DNA from: JAUWOY01 sp034431315
Lineage (GTDB): Bacteria > Chloroflexota > Anaerolineae > VGOG01
Assembly: GCA_034431315.1 (NCBI GenBank)
Contig: DAOUDK010000110.1
Location: 1-41,590, forward strand
DNA: 41,590 bases
Direction of reading: 5' to 3'
In this document: positions 6,500 to 16,297 of the stretch, one piece after another
How the letters are laid out: every line of letters begins with the position of its first letter
How positions within the stretch are numbered: the first letter of the stretch is position 1
Made by a program: the position numbers and the translations under genes
The notes under the pieces: generated by a model
Seen by the model: the letters and a program-made list of their open reading frames with translations, nothing else
The model's database searches: none
What the model was told of the DNA's origin: nothing

Positions 6500-8551
6500 A
6501 TGGATAACGCACCTCGTACCTTGGTCGCCTGGCAAACGCGGTGGCGGAGAGCGTGGAAACGTCCCCGCGCTGTCTGGCTGCACTTCGCATCCCTCGCCAT
6601 CCTCTTGGCGTTCCTGACCACCGCCCCCCGCCAGGCCAGCCTGCAGAACCCCGAGCTTGTGAAGCAGTCCAGCTCCGCCATTGCCATCACCGACAATGGG
6701 AGCTTGTTGCTGGTCGTCAATCCCGATTCCAACAGCGTGTCGGTGATGGACCCGGTGACGGAGGAGAAGCTGGCTGAGATCACCGTCGGCGACGACCCCC
6801 GGACGGTGGCCCTGGAGAGCAGCGACCGGGCCTACGTCGCCAACCGTGGCTCCAACACCGTGTCGGTGATTGACCTGAGCCAACTGACCACCGTCGCCAC
6901 CATCGAGGTTGAGCATCAGCCGTACGGGGTCGTCGTGGCGCCGGGGGGCGACTTCGCCTTCGTCGCCAACTCCGGGTCAGACAGCATCTCGGTCATTGAG
7001 ACAGCCACGCTCCAGATCGTCGCCACCATCGCGGTGCGCGACCGCCCAGCCGGCCTGGCCGTCACCGCCAATCGGCTCTACGTCACGCACCTCCTGACCG
7101 GCCTGGTGAGCGTGATTGACGTGACCGGCCTGCCGGAGGTCGTTCCCTACTGCGGCCCGCTGGACTTCGATCGCAGTGGGGAGGTGGATGTGGCCGACCT
7201 CATGCGGGTAGCCAGTGGGTGGCGTTGTAGATGCGGCGACGAGTGCTACGACCCCCGCTACGACATTGATGGCGACTGCAACGTTAACGTCGTGGACATC
7301 ATGGTGGTGGCGACACGCTGGGGCCCGGCGTGTCCGGTGATCTCGACCGGCTCCACGAGCAACCTGGCCCAGAGCATCGTCCTGGACACGACGGAGACCC
7401 AGGCCTATCTGCCGCACATCAAGTCCAATTCCTCCAACCCCGCCCCCCTCTTCGACACCAGCATCTTCCCCGTGGTGTCGGTGATAGACCTGACCACCAA
7501 CCAGCACCTCCCTTCGCAGCTCATCAGCCTGGACACGGTGGACATCCCCGTCAACATGCCCTTCGACGCCGCCTTCACCCCCGACGGCTCGGAGCTATGG
7601 GTGCTGAACTCCGGCAGCAACGACATCTCTGTCCTCGACACTGAGCTGCGCGTTGGGGTGGCTCACGTCGTGGTCGGCGCCAACCCCCGCGGCATCGTCC
7701 TCTCGCCAGATGGCGGGACCGCTTACGTCAACAACACCCTCGACGGCACCGTCTCCGTCATTGACACGACGACGGCGGAGGTGACGGAGGTTCTCACTTC
7801 TACCCAAATCTACCTGCCCCCTGTCCTGCTGCACGGCAAGCAACTGTTCCACTCCGCTGCCCGGCCGGCCATCGCCCGCGACCAGTGGATCAGTTGCGCC
7901 TCTTGCCACTTCGAGGGCGAGATGGACGGCCGCACCTGGAACTTTCCCAACCTGGGGCCTCGCAACACCACCAGCCTCCTGGGAGTGATCCAGACCTATC
8001 CCATCAACTGGCAGGCCGACATGGACGAGACCCAGGACCAGGAGCACTTCATTCGTGGCCTCCAGGCCGGCAGCGGACTGATCACCGACGGCGATCCGTA
8101 CCCTGGCCGTGGCATGTTCAACGTGGGGCAGTCGCTGGAGCTGGACGCCCTGGCCACTTTTGTGGACTCGATACCCATGCCGCGCAACCCAGACATCCCG
8201 CCGGGCGGCCCAGTTCCGCCGGAGGTCGAACGTGGCTTGTTGGTCTTCGAGTCGCCAGCCACCCAGTGCACCGTCTGCCACCCAGCGCCATTCTACACTG
8301 ATCGGCAGAAGCACGACGTGGGCACGGCGAGCGGGCCAAGAGAGTTGGCCGGTCCCGAGATAGATACCCCCACCATCCGGGGGCTGATGCACACGGAGCC
8401 GTACCTGCACGACGGCTCGGCCCCGACCCTGTACGACGTGCTAGTGACGACGAACCCGGCCGACCAGCACGGAGTCACGTCACACCTCACACCGAATGAG
8501 ATCGCGGATTTGATCGCGTTTATGAAAGCTCTGCCGTATCTGCTGTACTAA
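6500..8551 (+). CDS. Secreted YVTN beta-propeller protein with dockerin insert and dihaem cytochrome c domain
   Basis: The product has 683 residues from ATG 6500, which has AGGAGG eight bases upstream; a GTG at 6494 is less well placed. An uncleaved signal or membrane anchor at about 25-50 follows a basic stretch. YVTN/NHL-type propeller repeats occupy about 60-217 and 310-445 (phrases such as SVSVMDPVTEEKLAEI and YVANRGSNTVSVIDL). Between them, at about 217-278, lies a type I dockerin-like domain with paired calcium loops LDFDRSGEVDVADL and YDIDGDCNVNVVDI. The C-terminal third resembles di-haem cytochrome c peroxidase/MauG-like domains, with haem motifs CASCH at 466 and CTVCH at 590. It probably acts outside the membrane in redox chemistry. 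It is the first gene of the c-di-GMP riboswitch operon. Confidence 0.88.
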   Translation: MDNAPRTLVAWQTRWRRAWKRPRAVWLHFASLAILLAFLTTAPRQASLQNPELVKQSSSAIAITDNGSLLLVVNPDSNSVSVMDPVTEEKLAEITVGDDPRTVALESSDRAYVANRGSNTVSVIDLSQLTTVATIEVEHQPYGVVVAPGGDFAFVANSGSDSISVIETATLQIVATIAVRDRPAGLAVTANRLYVTHLLTGLVSVIDVTGLPEVVPYCGPLDFDRSGEVDVADLMRVASGWRCRCGDECYDPRYDIDGDCNVNVVDIMVVATRWGPACPVISTGSTSNLAQSIVLDTTETQAYLPHIKSNSSNPAPLFDTSIFPVVSVIDLTTNQHLPSQLISLDTVDIPVNMPFDAAFTPDGSELWVLNSGSNDISVLDTELRVGVAHVVVGANPRGIVLSPDGGTAYVNNTLDGTVSVIDTTTAEVTEVLTSTQIYLPPVLLHGKQLFHSAARPAIARDQWISCASCHFEGEMDGRTWNFPNLGPRNTTSLLGVIQTYPINWQADMDETQDQEHFIRGLQAGSGLITDGDPYPGRGMFNVGQSLELDALATFVDSIPMPRNPDIPPGGPVPPEVERGLLVFESPATQCTVCHPAPFYTDRQKHDVGTASGPRELAGPEIDTPTIRGLMHTEPYLHDGSAPTLYDVLVTTNPADQHGVTSHLTPNEIADLIAFMKALPYLLY

Positions 8552-8552
8552 T

Positions 8553-8587
8553 GAGATTAGAGGTTGGATATTAGAGATTGGAGAGGA
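8553..8587. repeat. 7-nt unit array (GAGATTA / GAGGTTG family)
   Basis: Five consecutive 7-nt units, GAGATTA, GAGGTTG, GATATTA, GAGATTG and GAGAGGA, fill the gap between the cytochrome stop and the ribosome-binding site of the next gene. Only one arm is present. A frame opening at TTG 8564 is an artefact of this array. Confidence 0.75.
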
Positions 8588-8599
8588 CAGGGAGGAAAC

Positions 8600-11500
8600 A
8601 TGAAACGAATTTATTGCACCATTCTGGTTGTCTGTCTCCTGGCCGGCCTGCTTGTCGGGTCCAGCCCTGCGACGCTCGCCGCGAGGCCTTCATCCGCTTA
8701 TCCGCTTACATCCGCTGCCTTCACACTTTCCGGCACCATCCGTGACCCGGACGGCCTCCCCGTCCTCGACGTCGAGGTTGGGATCAGCAGCGAACATGAG
8801 TGGGACGAGGACACGACCGACGAGAACGGCTTCTACAGCGTCGAGGTCACCGGCCCGACCTGGCTGCGCTTCTACATCGAGCCACCGGTGGAGACCCGAC
8901 TGGCCCGGGTGGTCATCTACGAGGAAGGGCCTTTTAACAGCAACACCACCCTGGACTTCGACTTGGTGGCCGGCCACCTTTTCTCCGGCGAGGTGCAGTC
9001 GCCGACGGGGGACAGCACCTACCTGCCGTGGGGCGCGGACATCATAGCCCTCACCAATCCACCGCCGGAGAACGTGAGCTACTCATTCTGGACCAAGTGG
9101 CGCGACGGCACCTTCGAGATCGTCTACCCGCCGGACGTCTACAGCATCCTGGTGCGCTACCCGCCCCGCCCCTTCTACCCCACGCGGATTAAGGTTGACT
9201 TGCGCTCCACCGACGTGGTGGACTACGACTTCATCCTCAACGTGGCCCCCGACCCGCTGCCGGGCATCGTCCCTCCCAACGCTGCCCTCATCACCCTGGG
9301 CACGCCCGACTCCGACGGCTACTTGAGCGTGACCGGCGCGCCGGGCGCCGCTACTCCCTTCGCCGCCCTCTTTATCGCCCACATGAACTCCGGCCGCTGG
9401 ACCAGCACCGTGGCCGGGGAGGACGGCAGCTTCTCCGCCACAGCCTACGGCCCACCTGGCTCAACCCTCATCGTCAAGCAGGATTCATCTCACTGGTACT
9501 TCAACAAGTTCATTGACCACGCCGACTCCTACGAGGAGGACTTCGGCGTCATTAGCTCCTCCAACCTCGATCCATTGGCGTCTGCCACACTCCAGGTGCC
9601 GGTGGGAGGCATGGAGACGTTTGGCCACGGAAATACTCCCACCCTCGCCGCGTCTCAAGGTCTTTCCATTCCCCTAATTGGATCCGGCATCATCAACCCG
9701 TATGACGGCGTGGCCATGTGGGAAGTGACGGGTGAGATTTCAACGGCGGACACCCTGAAGCGCGTCATCAGCGGGACGCTGAACGGCACTTTTGAGAGCG
9801 GGCTGTACGTCGGCGGGGTTTACCGCGCCAAGCCCGTCCTGGCAGACCTGGATGGCAACGGCGACCTGGATCTCTACGTCGGTGATTATGACGGCTACAT
9901 CGTCCACTATCGCAACGACGGGTTGGTGGCCAGAGACTTCCGAAGTCTGGGAGACTTCGGAAGTCTTACCACGGTTGATCTGCCCCGTTGGACCTTCGTG
10001 ACCGACCGCTGGGAGAATATGGATATTAGTTGGTCTACCTCGCCGGCCTTCGTGGACATTGACTACGACGGGGATCAGGACTTGCTGGCTGGCACCGGCG
10101 GCGGGGAAATTACTTTCTTTCGCAACATCGGCACGCCGACCACACCAGCCTGGCGCTTCGTGACCGACGAGTACGTCGGCATTGACGTAGGTAGCTATGC
10201 TGCGCCGGCCTTCGCCGACATAGACGCCGACGACGATTACGACCTCTTCATTGGCAACAGCGATGGCTACGTCACCTTCTACCGCAACATCGGCACGCGC
10301 GAAGAGGCCGTATGGATGTTCGTTACCGATGACTACCTGGGAACCAACGTGAGTGGCTCAGCCCAGCCGGTCCTGGCCGACGTGGATGACGATGGCGACC
10401 TGGATTTCTTCGTTGGCTCCAACTACGAGATCAGCCACTGGCGCAACGACGGCACCCCGACCGCGCCTTCCTGGACCCTGGTGACCCATCAATACGCCAA
10501 CATCTACGAGCCCAGCAGCGGGTTGGCTCCCGTCTTCGCTGACCTGGACGAGGACGGAGACCTGGACATGCTGCTGGGCTGGAGATATGGCCCCATTCGC
10601 ACCTACACCAACCTGGGCACGCCCAGCAGCCCTATCTGGGCGCGCACCGCCGACGATACCTGTCCGCTGGACCTGGGCGGCTACTCGACCCCTGCTTTGG
10701 GTGACTGGGACGGCGACGGCGACCTGGACATGCTGGTAGGCGATTATCACAAGCGGGTCCGCATGCTTCGCAACGAAGGTGGACCGTGGGACGGTGGGCG
10801 ATGGACGGACGTGGGCCTGGTGACCGCCGTCAACCCGGATGACCTGTACCACCCCGCGCCCACGCTGGTGGACATTGACGCCGACGGCGACCTGGACCTC
10901 TTCGTCGGCGAAGACGATGGCACGGTGGACTTCCTCACCAACCTCGGCTCACCCACGAATCCCAACTGGATGCTGACCGCCATAGGTTACCAGGGCTTCG
11001 ACGTCGGCACCCACGCCAAACCGACCTTCGGCGACGTGGACGGTGACGGCGACTACGACCTGCTGATAGGTGAGAAATATGGTCGTCTTCGTTTCTACGA
11101 GAACACAGGCACGCCTAGCAGCCCCTCCTGGGCGCCCCCAGATTATTACTTCGAAAGCATTGACGTGGGGTACTACAGCGCGCCCCTGCTGACCGATCTG
11201 GACGGCGATCTGGATCCGGACCTGCTGATCGGCGATGACGATGGCCGGATATGGGCCTATGAAAACGACGGCGGCGCTTTTACACTCCTGACCCAGTCGT
11301 ACGGAGCCGCCAGGCCGGACGACTACGCGGCGCCAGCCATGGGCGATCTGAACGATGACGGCTGGCCGGATCTGGTGGTTGGCAGCCTGGCCGGCGGCTT
11401 GCAGGTGTACCTGAACCGTGGCGGTGAGCCGCCCTCGGAGAGCGTACAGCCCGGCGACGCCCTCACCGCATCGGGCACCATGCGCATCACCTCCACTGGC

Positions 11501-14485
11501 CTTCCTGAGGGCTTCGACCCGACCTCGGTCTATTTGGGAGGCAGCTTCGAGCCGCGCCCGTTCTTCGATGCTGACGGTCGTCCCCACGGCACGAACAACC
11601 AGTTCTACTCCACCCTCGTGACCCCCACCGGGTTCCCTGTGGAGCGATACGCGAGCTGGTACAACCGCTGGGCCAGCTACTTCGAGATGACCAACAAGCG
11701 GATGGTGGACGAGCACACCATCGAGGCCGACTTCGAGGTCACCATGTACCTGCCAGATGACTTCCCGACGGGTTGGTACTGCCCAACTCTGGAGCTCTCC
11801 TTCGGCAGCATCCCCGGCGGCACGGGCGAGACCGTAGCCAGCATACTCACCTCCAACCGGGCCAGGAACCTGGTGCCGGGGCCGATGGTCAAGGTGGGCG
11901 AGCCGGCCACGCCGCACCTGCCCTGGGTGCTCCTGGCTGACACCTTCTCCAACGCCACCCGCGGCACCATGCCCACCGATGATCTCAGCACCCCTCAGTT
12001 GGCCAACCGCCGGATCTACCAGGCTGGCACCTTCTTCGTCCCCCGCTCCGACCCGCGCTCCGACGTGCCCTTCACCTACCAGTTGGAGCCTTTCATGCCC
12101 CTGGCCTCGGTGAGCGATCATTCTCTGCCTCACCAGCCCTTCATCCCCTTCGCCTTCCCGTCGGGGCAACTGCACATCACCGTCCAGCAGCCCGATGGCT
12201 CGGTGCAAGACCTGGGGACGGCGCCCTTCACCCAGTCCACCAGCCGCACCCCGGTCATGCTGAACGGAGACCACTACGAAGGCTGCTCCGGCAGCGTGGG
12301 CGACATCTACCAGTTCATCACCAACTCCGGCCAGTTCGACTACCAGTTCGATCAGTACGGCCTGCACGTCATCACCATGAGCGGGAGCATCGAGGACATC
12401 TGGGGCAACACCTACACCGGGGGCGGCACTTACCAGGTAGTGGTGGGGCCGGAGATACACATACATGCTGGCGCTATACCTGGGACTCCCTTCGAGGTTG
12501 GCGACACGCTGGCGCCCGCCCTGAACCTCTCACCGCGCGTCCCGGCCGACGTCACCATCCGGCTGCGCCTGTACCGCAATTCTGACCCTGACGACGTTCT
12601 AGAGCAGACTGTCACCGGCCGGGCCAACCGTTTCGGCTACTTCCACCCTGGCGATGATTCACAATTAGTCTTTGATGCGTCGGGTGAGTATCGGGTGGAT
12701 GTGACAGCCGTCTACACCGACGAGAACGACGTGGTGTGGGTTGGAGGCCAGTCGTGGGGCAACGTGGTGGAAACGCCCGGCACGCGGCTGGTGGCCCACG
12801 GCAAACGGGGCATCAGCCAGTCCTACACGCGCACCCAGTGGTTCGTTCGCAGCGCAACGGGCGAGGACGGCGGCCATATTAACTTCCCCTTCGCCAGCGG
12901 CGACGTCGTGTGGTCTCCCGAAGGCGACCAGACCGGCGCCAAGATCACCTTCCAGGACCCCGATGGCGAAATCACCCAGGTGCTGCGCGAGCGAGCCGCG
13001 CTGAGTTATCCCTCCATTCGAGGCCCGGGTGACATTGAGAACCGCATCGCCATGGGCGAAGCCCCGCTGTTCAGCGTGGCCGCCGGCCCCAACGACCCGG
13101 CCTACACCCTCAATCCCCTGGAGCAGGTGGGCTATACCTATCGGGTGGCCCAGCGGCCGGGAATCAGTGTTCACCAGCAGGTGACAGAGGACTCGGTCCA
13201 CGCCCCCATTTGGCAGTTCGGCAACCGGCACAGTTCGCAGATTGGTCAGGGGATGGACGGCGAGCGGACCAACGACTTCAAGTGGCACTTCGGCGGCGTG
13301 GTCTTGCGAGACCTGGTCGAGGGCTGGAACCAGTACGCCATCTACGGGTCGTTCTGGGTCAATCTGCCCAGCGACGATCCCATCGGCTCGCGGGTCATGC
13401 CCCCCTTCCAGGGAGCGGCGGGCGGCCCCAGCGGTGGTCCTCTCCTCACGGTCAAGGGCGAAGAGATTGACCTGTTCATCGAGCCCACGGGCGTGAGGCC
13501 TGGGGCCATCTTGGAGGTGGGCGACACCTTCGCCTTCGCCGGCCAGGTGGCGCCACCGCTGGCCTCGTGGGTGGATGTGGAGGTCACCTCGCCCGGCCAG
13601 GTGACGCACGAGATCCACGGTCGGGCCAACAAGATCGGTTACTTCTACGACCCAGCGGGCGATTTCACAGTAGATGAGGCCGGGGTGTGGACGGTGGACG
13701 TGACCGTGACCCACGACGGGATGACCTCGGCCGGGCCGGTGGATCCGCCCTATCCCACCGGCGGAGTGCTGGGGACGGAGTCGGGCCGCTACGAGTTCTA
13801 CGTGGTGGATCCGGCGGAGCCCAGGGCGACGGTCAATGCGCCAGTGCCCGGTTGGCTGCAAATGTACCGTGACTGGGACCTGGTGCCGACGCAGGTCACC
13901 ATCCCGGCGCCTCAGGGCTGGACGGACGCGGTGCTGCGCTACGTCATTACCATGCCGGGCTGGGTGCTGCAAACTGGAGAGCTGACCTCGCCTGGTAAGG
14001 CCTTCGTGATCACCTATGATGCCGAGACGCTGCAGGACACCTTCCCCAACATTGACCTGCGCCAGCCGCAGAGCTGGGCGCCCGGCCTCTCCGACGAGGT
14101 GTTCATCAGCTTCGTTATCTCCGGGAACGAGGGCGGAAACCCGGTGCATCGGGCTAACGCCCTGACGCTGCACGGAGAGCAGCTCCTCTTTGAAGGGTAC
14201 GGACAACCGCAGGTTGTACCGACTCTCACCCCCATACCAGTTACTCCTCTCCCTGTCCCCAGACCATATAGTGGTCAACCGCAGCCCCAGGGGGATGCCA
14301 GCAGCGACATCCACGTGGTGTACCTGCCCCTCATCATGGCCCGCTGGAGCCAGAACCAGTCGGCCAGGCCGCCCTGGTGCCGGGAGGACGTGAGTAGCAA
14401 CTGTGCACCGCCCGCGCCCGAAGAGACGCTAGTTGAGTATGTAGACGTGGATGATCCCCATCTAGATGTGGGACGGAAGAGATAG
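8600..14485 (+). CDS. Giant secreted FG-GAP/VCBS repeat protein
   Basis: The product is 1961 residues from ATG 8600, which follows GGGAGG. A signal peptide covers about 1-30. A carboxypeptidase-regulatory-like beta-sandwich follows at about 38-100. Roughly residues 410-940 hold ten FG-GAP/VCBS repeats of the form ADxDxDGDxDLxxGxxxGxxxxYRN, rich in Asp loops that bind calcium and typical of seven-bladed propellers. The second half is unassigned beta-rich sequence that includes two copies of an EVGDT...GRANxxGYF module, near 1295 and 1640. No LPXTG, SLH or terminal membrane anchor is visible. It is the second gene of the riboswitch operon and is probably a surface or matrix scaffold. A 33-bp palindrome is embedded in the first repeat region. 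Confidence 0.88.
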   Translation: MKRIYCTILVVCLLAGLLVGSSPATLAARPSSAYPLTSAAFTLSGTIRDPDGLPVLDVEVGISSEHEWDEDTTDENGFYSVEVTGPTWLRFYIEPPVETRLARVVIYEEGPFNSNTTLDFDLVAGHLFSGEVQSPTGDSTYLPWGADIIALTNPPPENVSYSFWTKWRDGTFEIVYPPDVYSILVRYPPRPFYPTRIKVDLRSTDVVDYDFILNVAPDPLPGIVPPNAALITLGTPDSDGYLSVTGAPGAATPFAALFIAHMNSGRWTSTVAGEDGSFSATAYGPPGSTLIVKQDSSHWYFNKFIDHADSYEEDFGVISSSNLDPLASATLQVPVGGMETFGHGNTPTLAASQGLSIPLIGSGIINPYDGVAMWEVTGEISTADTLKRVISGTLNGTFESGLYVGGVYRAKPVLADLDGNGDLDLYVGDYDGYIVHYRNDGLVARDFRSLGDFGSLTTVDLPRWTFVTDRWENMDISWSTSPAFVDIDYDGDQDLLAGTGGGEITFFRNIGTPTTPAWRFVTDEYVGIDVGSYAAPAFADIDADDDYDLFIGNSDGYVTFYRNIGTREEAVWMFVTDDYLGTNVSGSAQPVLADVDDDGDLDFFVGSNYEISHWRNDGTPTAPSWTLVTHQYANIYEPSSGLAPVFADLDEDGDLDMLLGWRYGPIRTYTNLGTPSSPIWARTADDTCPLDLGGYSTPALGDWDGDGDLDMLVGDYHKRVRMLRNEGGPWDGGRWTDVGLVTAVNPDDLYHPAPTLVDIDADGDLDLFVGEDDGTVDFLTNLGSPTNPNWMLTAIGYQGFDVGTHAKPTFGDVDGDGDYDLLIGEKYGRLRFYENTGTPSSPSWAPPDYYFESIDVGYYSAPLLTDLDGDLDPDLLIGDDDGRIWAYENDGGAFTLLTQSYGAARPDDYAAPAMGDLNDDGWPDLVVGSLAGGLQVYLNRGGEPPSESVQPGDALTASGTMRITSTGLPEGFDPTSVYLGGSFEPRPFFDADGRPHGTNNQFYSTLVTPTGFPVERYASWYNRWASYFEMTNKRMVDEHTIEADFEVTMYLPDDFPTGWYCPTLELSFGSIPGGTGETVASILTSNRARNLVPGPMVKVGEPATPHLPWVLLADTFSNATRGTMPTDDLSTPQLANRRIYQAGTFFVPRSDPRSDVPFTYQLEPFMPLASVSDHSLPHQPFIPFAFPSGQLHITVQQPDGSVQDLGTAPFTQSTSRTPVMLNGDHYEGCSGSVGDIYQFITNSGQFDYQFDQYGLHVITMSGSIEDIWGNTYTGGGTYQVVVGPEIHIHAGAIPGTPFEVGDTLAPALNLSPRVPADVTIRLRLYRNSDPDDVLEQTVTGRANRFGYFHPGDDSQLVFDASGEYRVDVTAVYTDENDVVWVGGQSWGNVVETPGTRLVAHGKRGISQSYTRTQWFVRSATGEDGGHINFPFASGDVVWSPEGDQTGAKITFQDPDGEITQVLRERAALSYPSIRGPGDIENRIAMGEAPLFSVAAGPNDPAYTLNPLEQVGYTYRVAQRPGISVHQQVTEDSVHAPIWQFGNRHSSQIGQGMDGERTNDFKWHFGGVVLRDLVEGWNQYAIYGSFWVNLPSDDPIGSRVMPPFQGAAGGPSGGPLLTVKGEEIDLFIEPTGVRPGAILEVGDTFAFAGQVAPPLASWVDVEVTSPGQVTHEIHGRANKIGYFYDPAGDFTVDEAGVWTVDVTVTHDGMTSAGPVDPPYPTGGVLGTESGRYEFYVVDPAEPRATVNAPVPGWLQMYRDWDLVPTQVTIPAPQGWTDAVLRYVITMPGWVLQTGELTSPGKAFVITYDAETLQDTFPNIDLRQPQSWAPGLSDEVFISFVISGNEGGNPVHRANALTLHGEQLLFEGYGQPQVVPTLTPIPVTPLPVPRPYSGQPQPQGDASSDIHVVYLPLIMARWSQNQSARPPWCREDVSSNCAPPAPEETLVEYVDVDDPHLDVGRKR
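9934..9966. repeat. 33-bp palindrome inside the FG-GAP gene
   Basis: AGACTTCCGAAGTCT at 9934-9948 and AGACTTCGGAAGTCT at 9952-9966 are perfect inverted copies separated by GGG. Each arm is itself nearly palindromic. The element is read in frame and lies in a stretch that makes the first FG-GAP repeat longer than its neighbours, which suggests an in-frame insertion. The AGAC...GTCT ends recur at 127-162 and 38123-38159. Confidence 0.8.
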
Positions 14486-14489
14486 CATA

Positions 14490-14565
14490 GTGAAACGTGA
14501 AACGTCAAACGTGAAAACATGACTATACATTCTATCCATCACGTTTTACGCATCACGTTTCACGC
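14490..14565. repeat. Inverted 7-nt arrays (GTGAAAC / ATCACGT units)
   Basis: The left arm has four 7-nt units (GTGAAAC, GTGAAAC, GTCAAAC, GTGAAAA) at 14490-14517. After a 20-nt spacer the right arm at 14538-14565 has ATCACGT, TTTACGC, ATCACGT and TTCACGC, complementary to the left. It lies within the operon between the giant protein and the pentahaem cytochrome. Confidence 0.8.
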
Positions 14566-14618
14566 TGACTTTTTACCCTGTCAGGAGGTTAAATCCTGGT
14601 TTGATGAAGGAGGTTACC

Positions 14619-16172
14619 ATGCGATGGCGTCTGCTGATACTAGTTCTGATAGTCGGATTGGGCCTCACCTTCGCCGGGGTGCACGCCCTGCAATCGGTCG
14701 AGGTGAGCGGCGTGGTACTGGATGAGGACAGCCAGCCGGCTGAGGGTGCGACCGTTCGGGTACAGGCGACCACTAACGCCGTCACCACGGGGCCTGATGG
14801 CGCCTTTACTCTGGACGGCCTGACCGAAGGAATCACGATAACCATAACTGCCTGGAAAGACAAATACTACGTGGCCAAGACGGACGTGGTACCGCCGGCG
14901 TCCGGCGTGACCTTCCAGCTTAATCTATACCCCACCACGGACAACCCAGAGTACGAGTGGCTGCCGCCACAAGCTGGCGCCGAGCCTGAGGCGCGCTGTG
15001 GCAACTGCCACGTCGGCCCCATCATCACCCAGTGGTCGGCCAACGCCCACGCCGCTGCAGGGACTAACCCGCGCTTTTTTTCCATGTACAATGGGACGGA
15101 CACCACCGGCCAGCCGGGAGTGGGGCCGGGCTACAAATTGGACTTCCCCAACACAGCCGGCAACTGTGCCAACTGCCACGCGCCGGGCGCTGCCGCCAAC
15201 AAACCCTTCACCGCCGACATGAACCAACTGACCGAAGTGGAAACCAACGGTGTGTTCTGCGACTTCTGTCACAAAATAGGCGGCGTGTACCTGAACCCCG
15301 CCACCGGGCTGCCCTACAACAACGTGCCGGGGGTGATGTCCATTGACCTACGCCGCCCGCCGGAAGGGCTGCAGATGTTCTTCGGCCCCTTCGATGACAT
15401 CGCCGAGCCGGACAGTTACCTGCCGCTCATCCAGAAAAGCCAGTTCTGTGCGACGTGTCATAACTTCGGCTTTTGGGGGACGCCCATCTACCAGTCCTTC
15501 ACCGAGTGGCTGGAGAGTCCCTATCCGGCCCAGGGCGTGCAGTGCCAGACCTGCCACATGCCGCCAGATGGCGTCACCACCAACTTCGCCCCCGGCCACG
15601 GCGGGCTGGAGCGCGACCCTCAGACCATCCCGTCTCATTTCCAGCTTGGCGCCGCGCACCCGGAGTTCCTCCAGAACACCGTGAGCATGACGGTTCAGGC
15701 GGCAGTGGTAGGGGATCGTGTTCGCGCCACGGTGACCATCACCAACACCCAGGCCGGCCATCACGTCCCCACGGACCATCCGGCGCGCCACATGATCTTG
15801 GTGGTGCAAGCCACGGACGGCCAGCAGCAAGAGTTGGCCCAGGTGGGTGGCCCCGTGGTACCCGACTGGGGCGGTGACATGGCCGACCGGCCGGGCAAGA
15901 CCTTCGCCAAGGTGCTACGCAGCCTGAACACCGGCGAGGAGCCAACTGCTGCTTACTGGAGCCCCACCATCATCGTCAGCGACAACCGCATACCGGCCTT
16001 TGGGGTGGACACGTCGGTTTACGAGTTCGCAGCACCTCAGGCCGGCACGGTGGGCGTCGAGGCGACGCTGATCTTCCGTCGGGCCTTTTGGGACCTCATG
16101 CAGGCCAAGCGGTGGGACAGCACGCCGGACATCGTGATGGAGCAGGAGACGGAGTCCGTCGTGATACCGTGA
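14619..16172 (+). CDS. Secreted pentahaem cytochrome c with carboxypeptidase-regulatory-like domain
   Basis: The product has 517 residues from ATG 14619, which follows AAGGAGG by five bases; earlier TTG/ATG codons at 14601-14604 are poorly placed. A signal peptide (MRWRLLILVLIVGLGLTFAG) is followed by a transthyretin-like regulatory domain at about 28-105. Five CXXCH haem motifs follow: CGNCH (127), CANCH (183), CDFCH (214), CATCH (277) and CQTCH (309). A C-terminal beta domain contains GHHVPTDHPARH, a pattern known from multihaem cytochrome c families. It is probably an extracytoplasmic electron carrier or oxidoreductase. As third gene of the riboswitch operon, it may exchange electrons with the dihaem protein. 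The substrate is unknown. Confidence 0.9.
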   Translation: MRWRLLILVLIVGLGLTFAGVHALQSVEVSGVVLDEDSQPAEGATVRVQATTNAVTTGPDGAFTLDGLTEGITITITAWKDKYYVAKTDVVPPASGVTFQLNLYPTTDNPEYEWLPPQAGAEPEARCGNCHVGPIITQWSANAHAAAGTNPRFFSMYNGTDTTGQPGVGPGYKLDFPNTAGNCANCHAPGAAANKPFTADMNQLTEVETNGVFCDFCHKIGGVYLNPATGLPYNNVPGVMSIDLRRPPEGLQMFFGPFDDIAEPDSYLPLIQKSQFCATCHNFGFWGTPIYQSFTEWLESPYPAQGVQCQTCHMPPDGVTTNFAPGHGGLERDPQTIPSHFQLGAAHPEFLQNTVSMTVQAAVVGDRVRATVTITNTQAGHHVPTDHPARHMILVVQATDGQQQELAQVGGPVVPDWGGDMADRPGKTFAKVLRSLNTGEEPTAAYWSPTIIVSDNRIPAFGVDTSVYEFAAPQAGTVGVEATLIFRRAFWDLMQAKRWDSTPDIVMEQETESVVIP

Positions 16173-16297
16173 TCGGTACAGGGGTCAGAATCAAGCAACG
16201 AGAGGTGACGAGGCAATGTCGTGCCCAGTAAGCTCAAGTCAGCTAGTTGGTGGAAGTTCAACGTAACCTTCCTGTTCCCTACTCTGCAGTAAAGAGA

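Noticed and set aside
8564..8599. N-terminal extension of the FG-GAP protein
   Set aside because: It comes from the repeat array; ATG 8600 has GGGAGG and starts a proper signal peptide.
10949..12466. Long minus-strand open frames opposite real genes (also 12665-14314, 22361-23338, 32362-33846, 7595-8410)
   Set aside because: They lie antisense to strongly supported proteins, lack ribosome-binding sites and recognisable domains, and follow from GC-rich codon use on the other strand.
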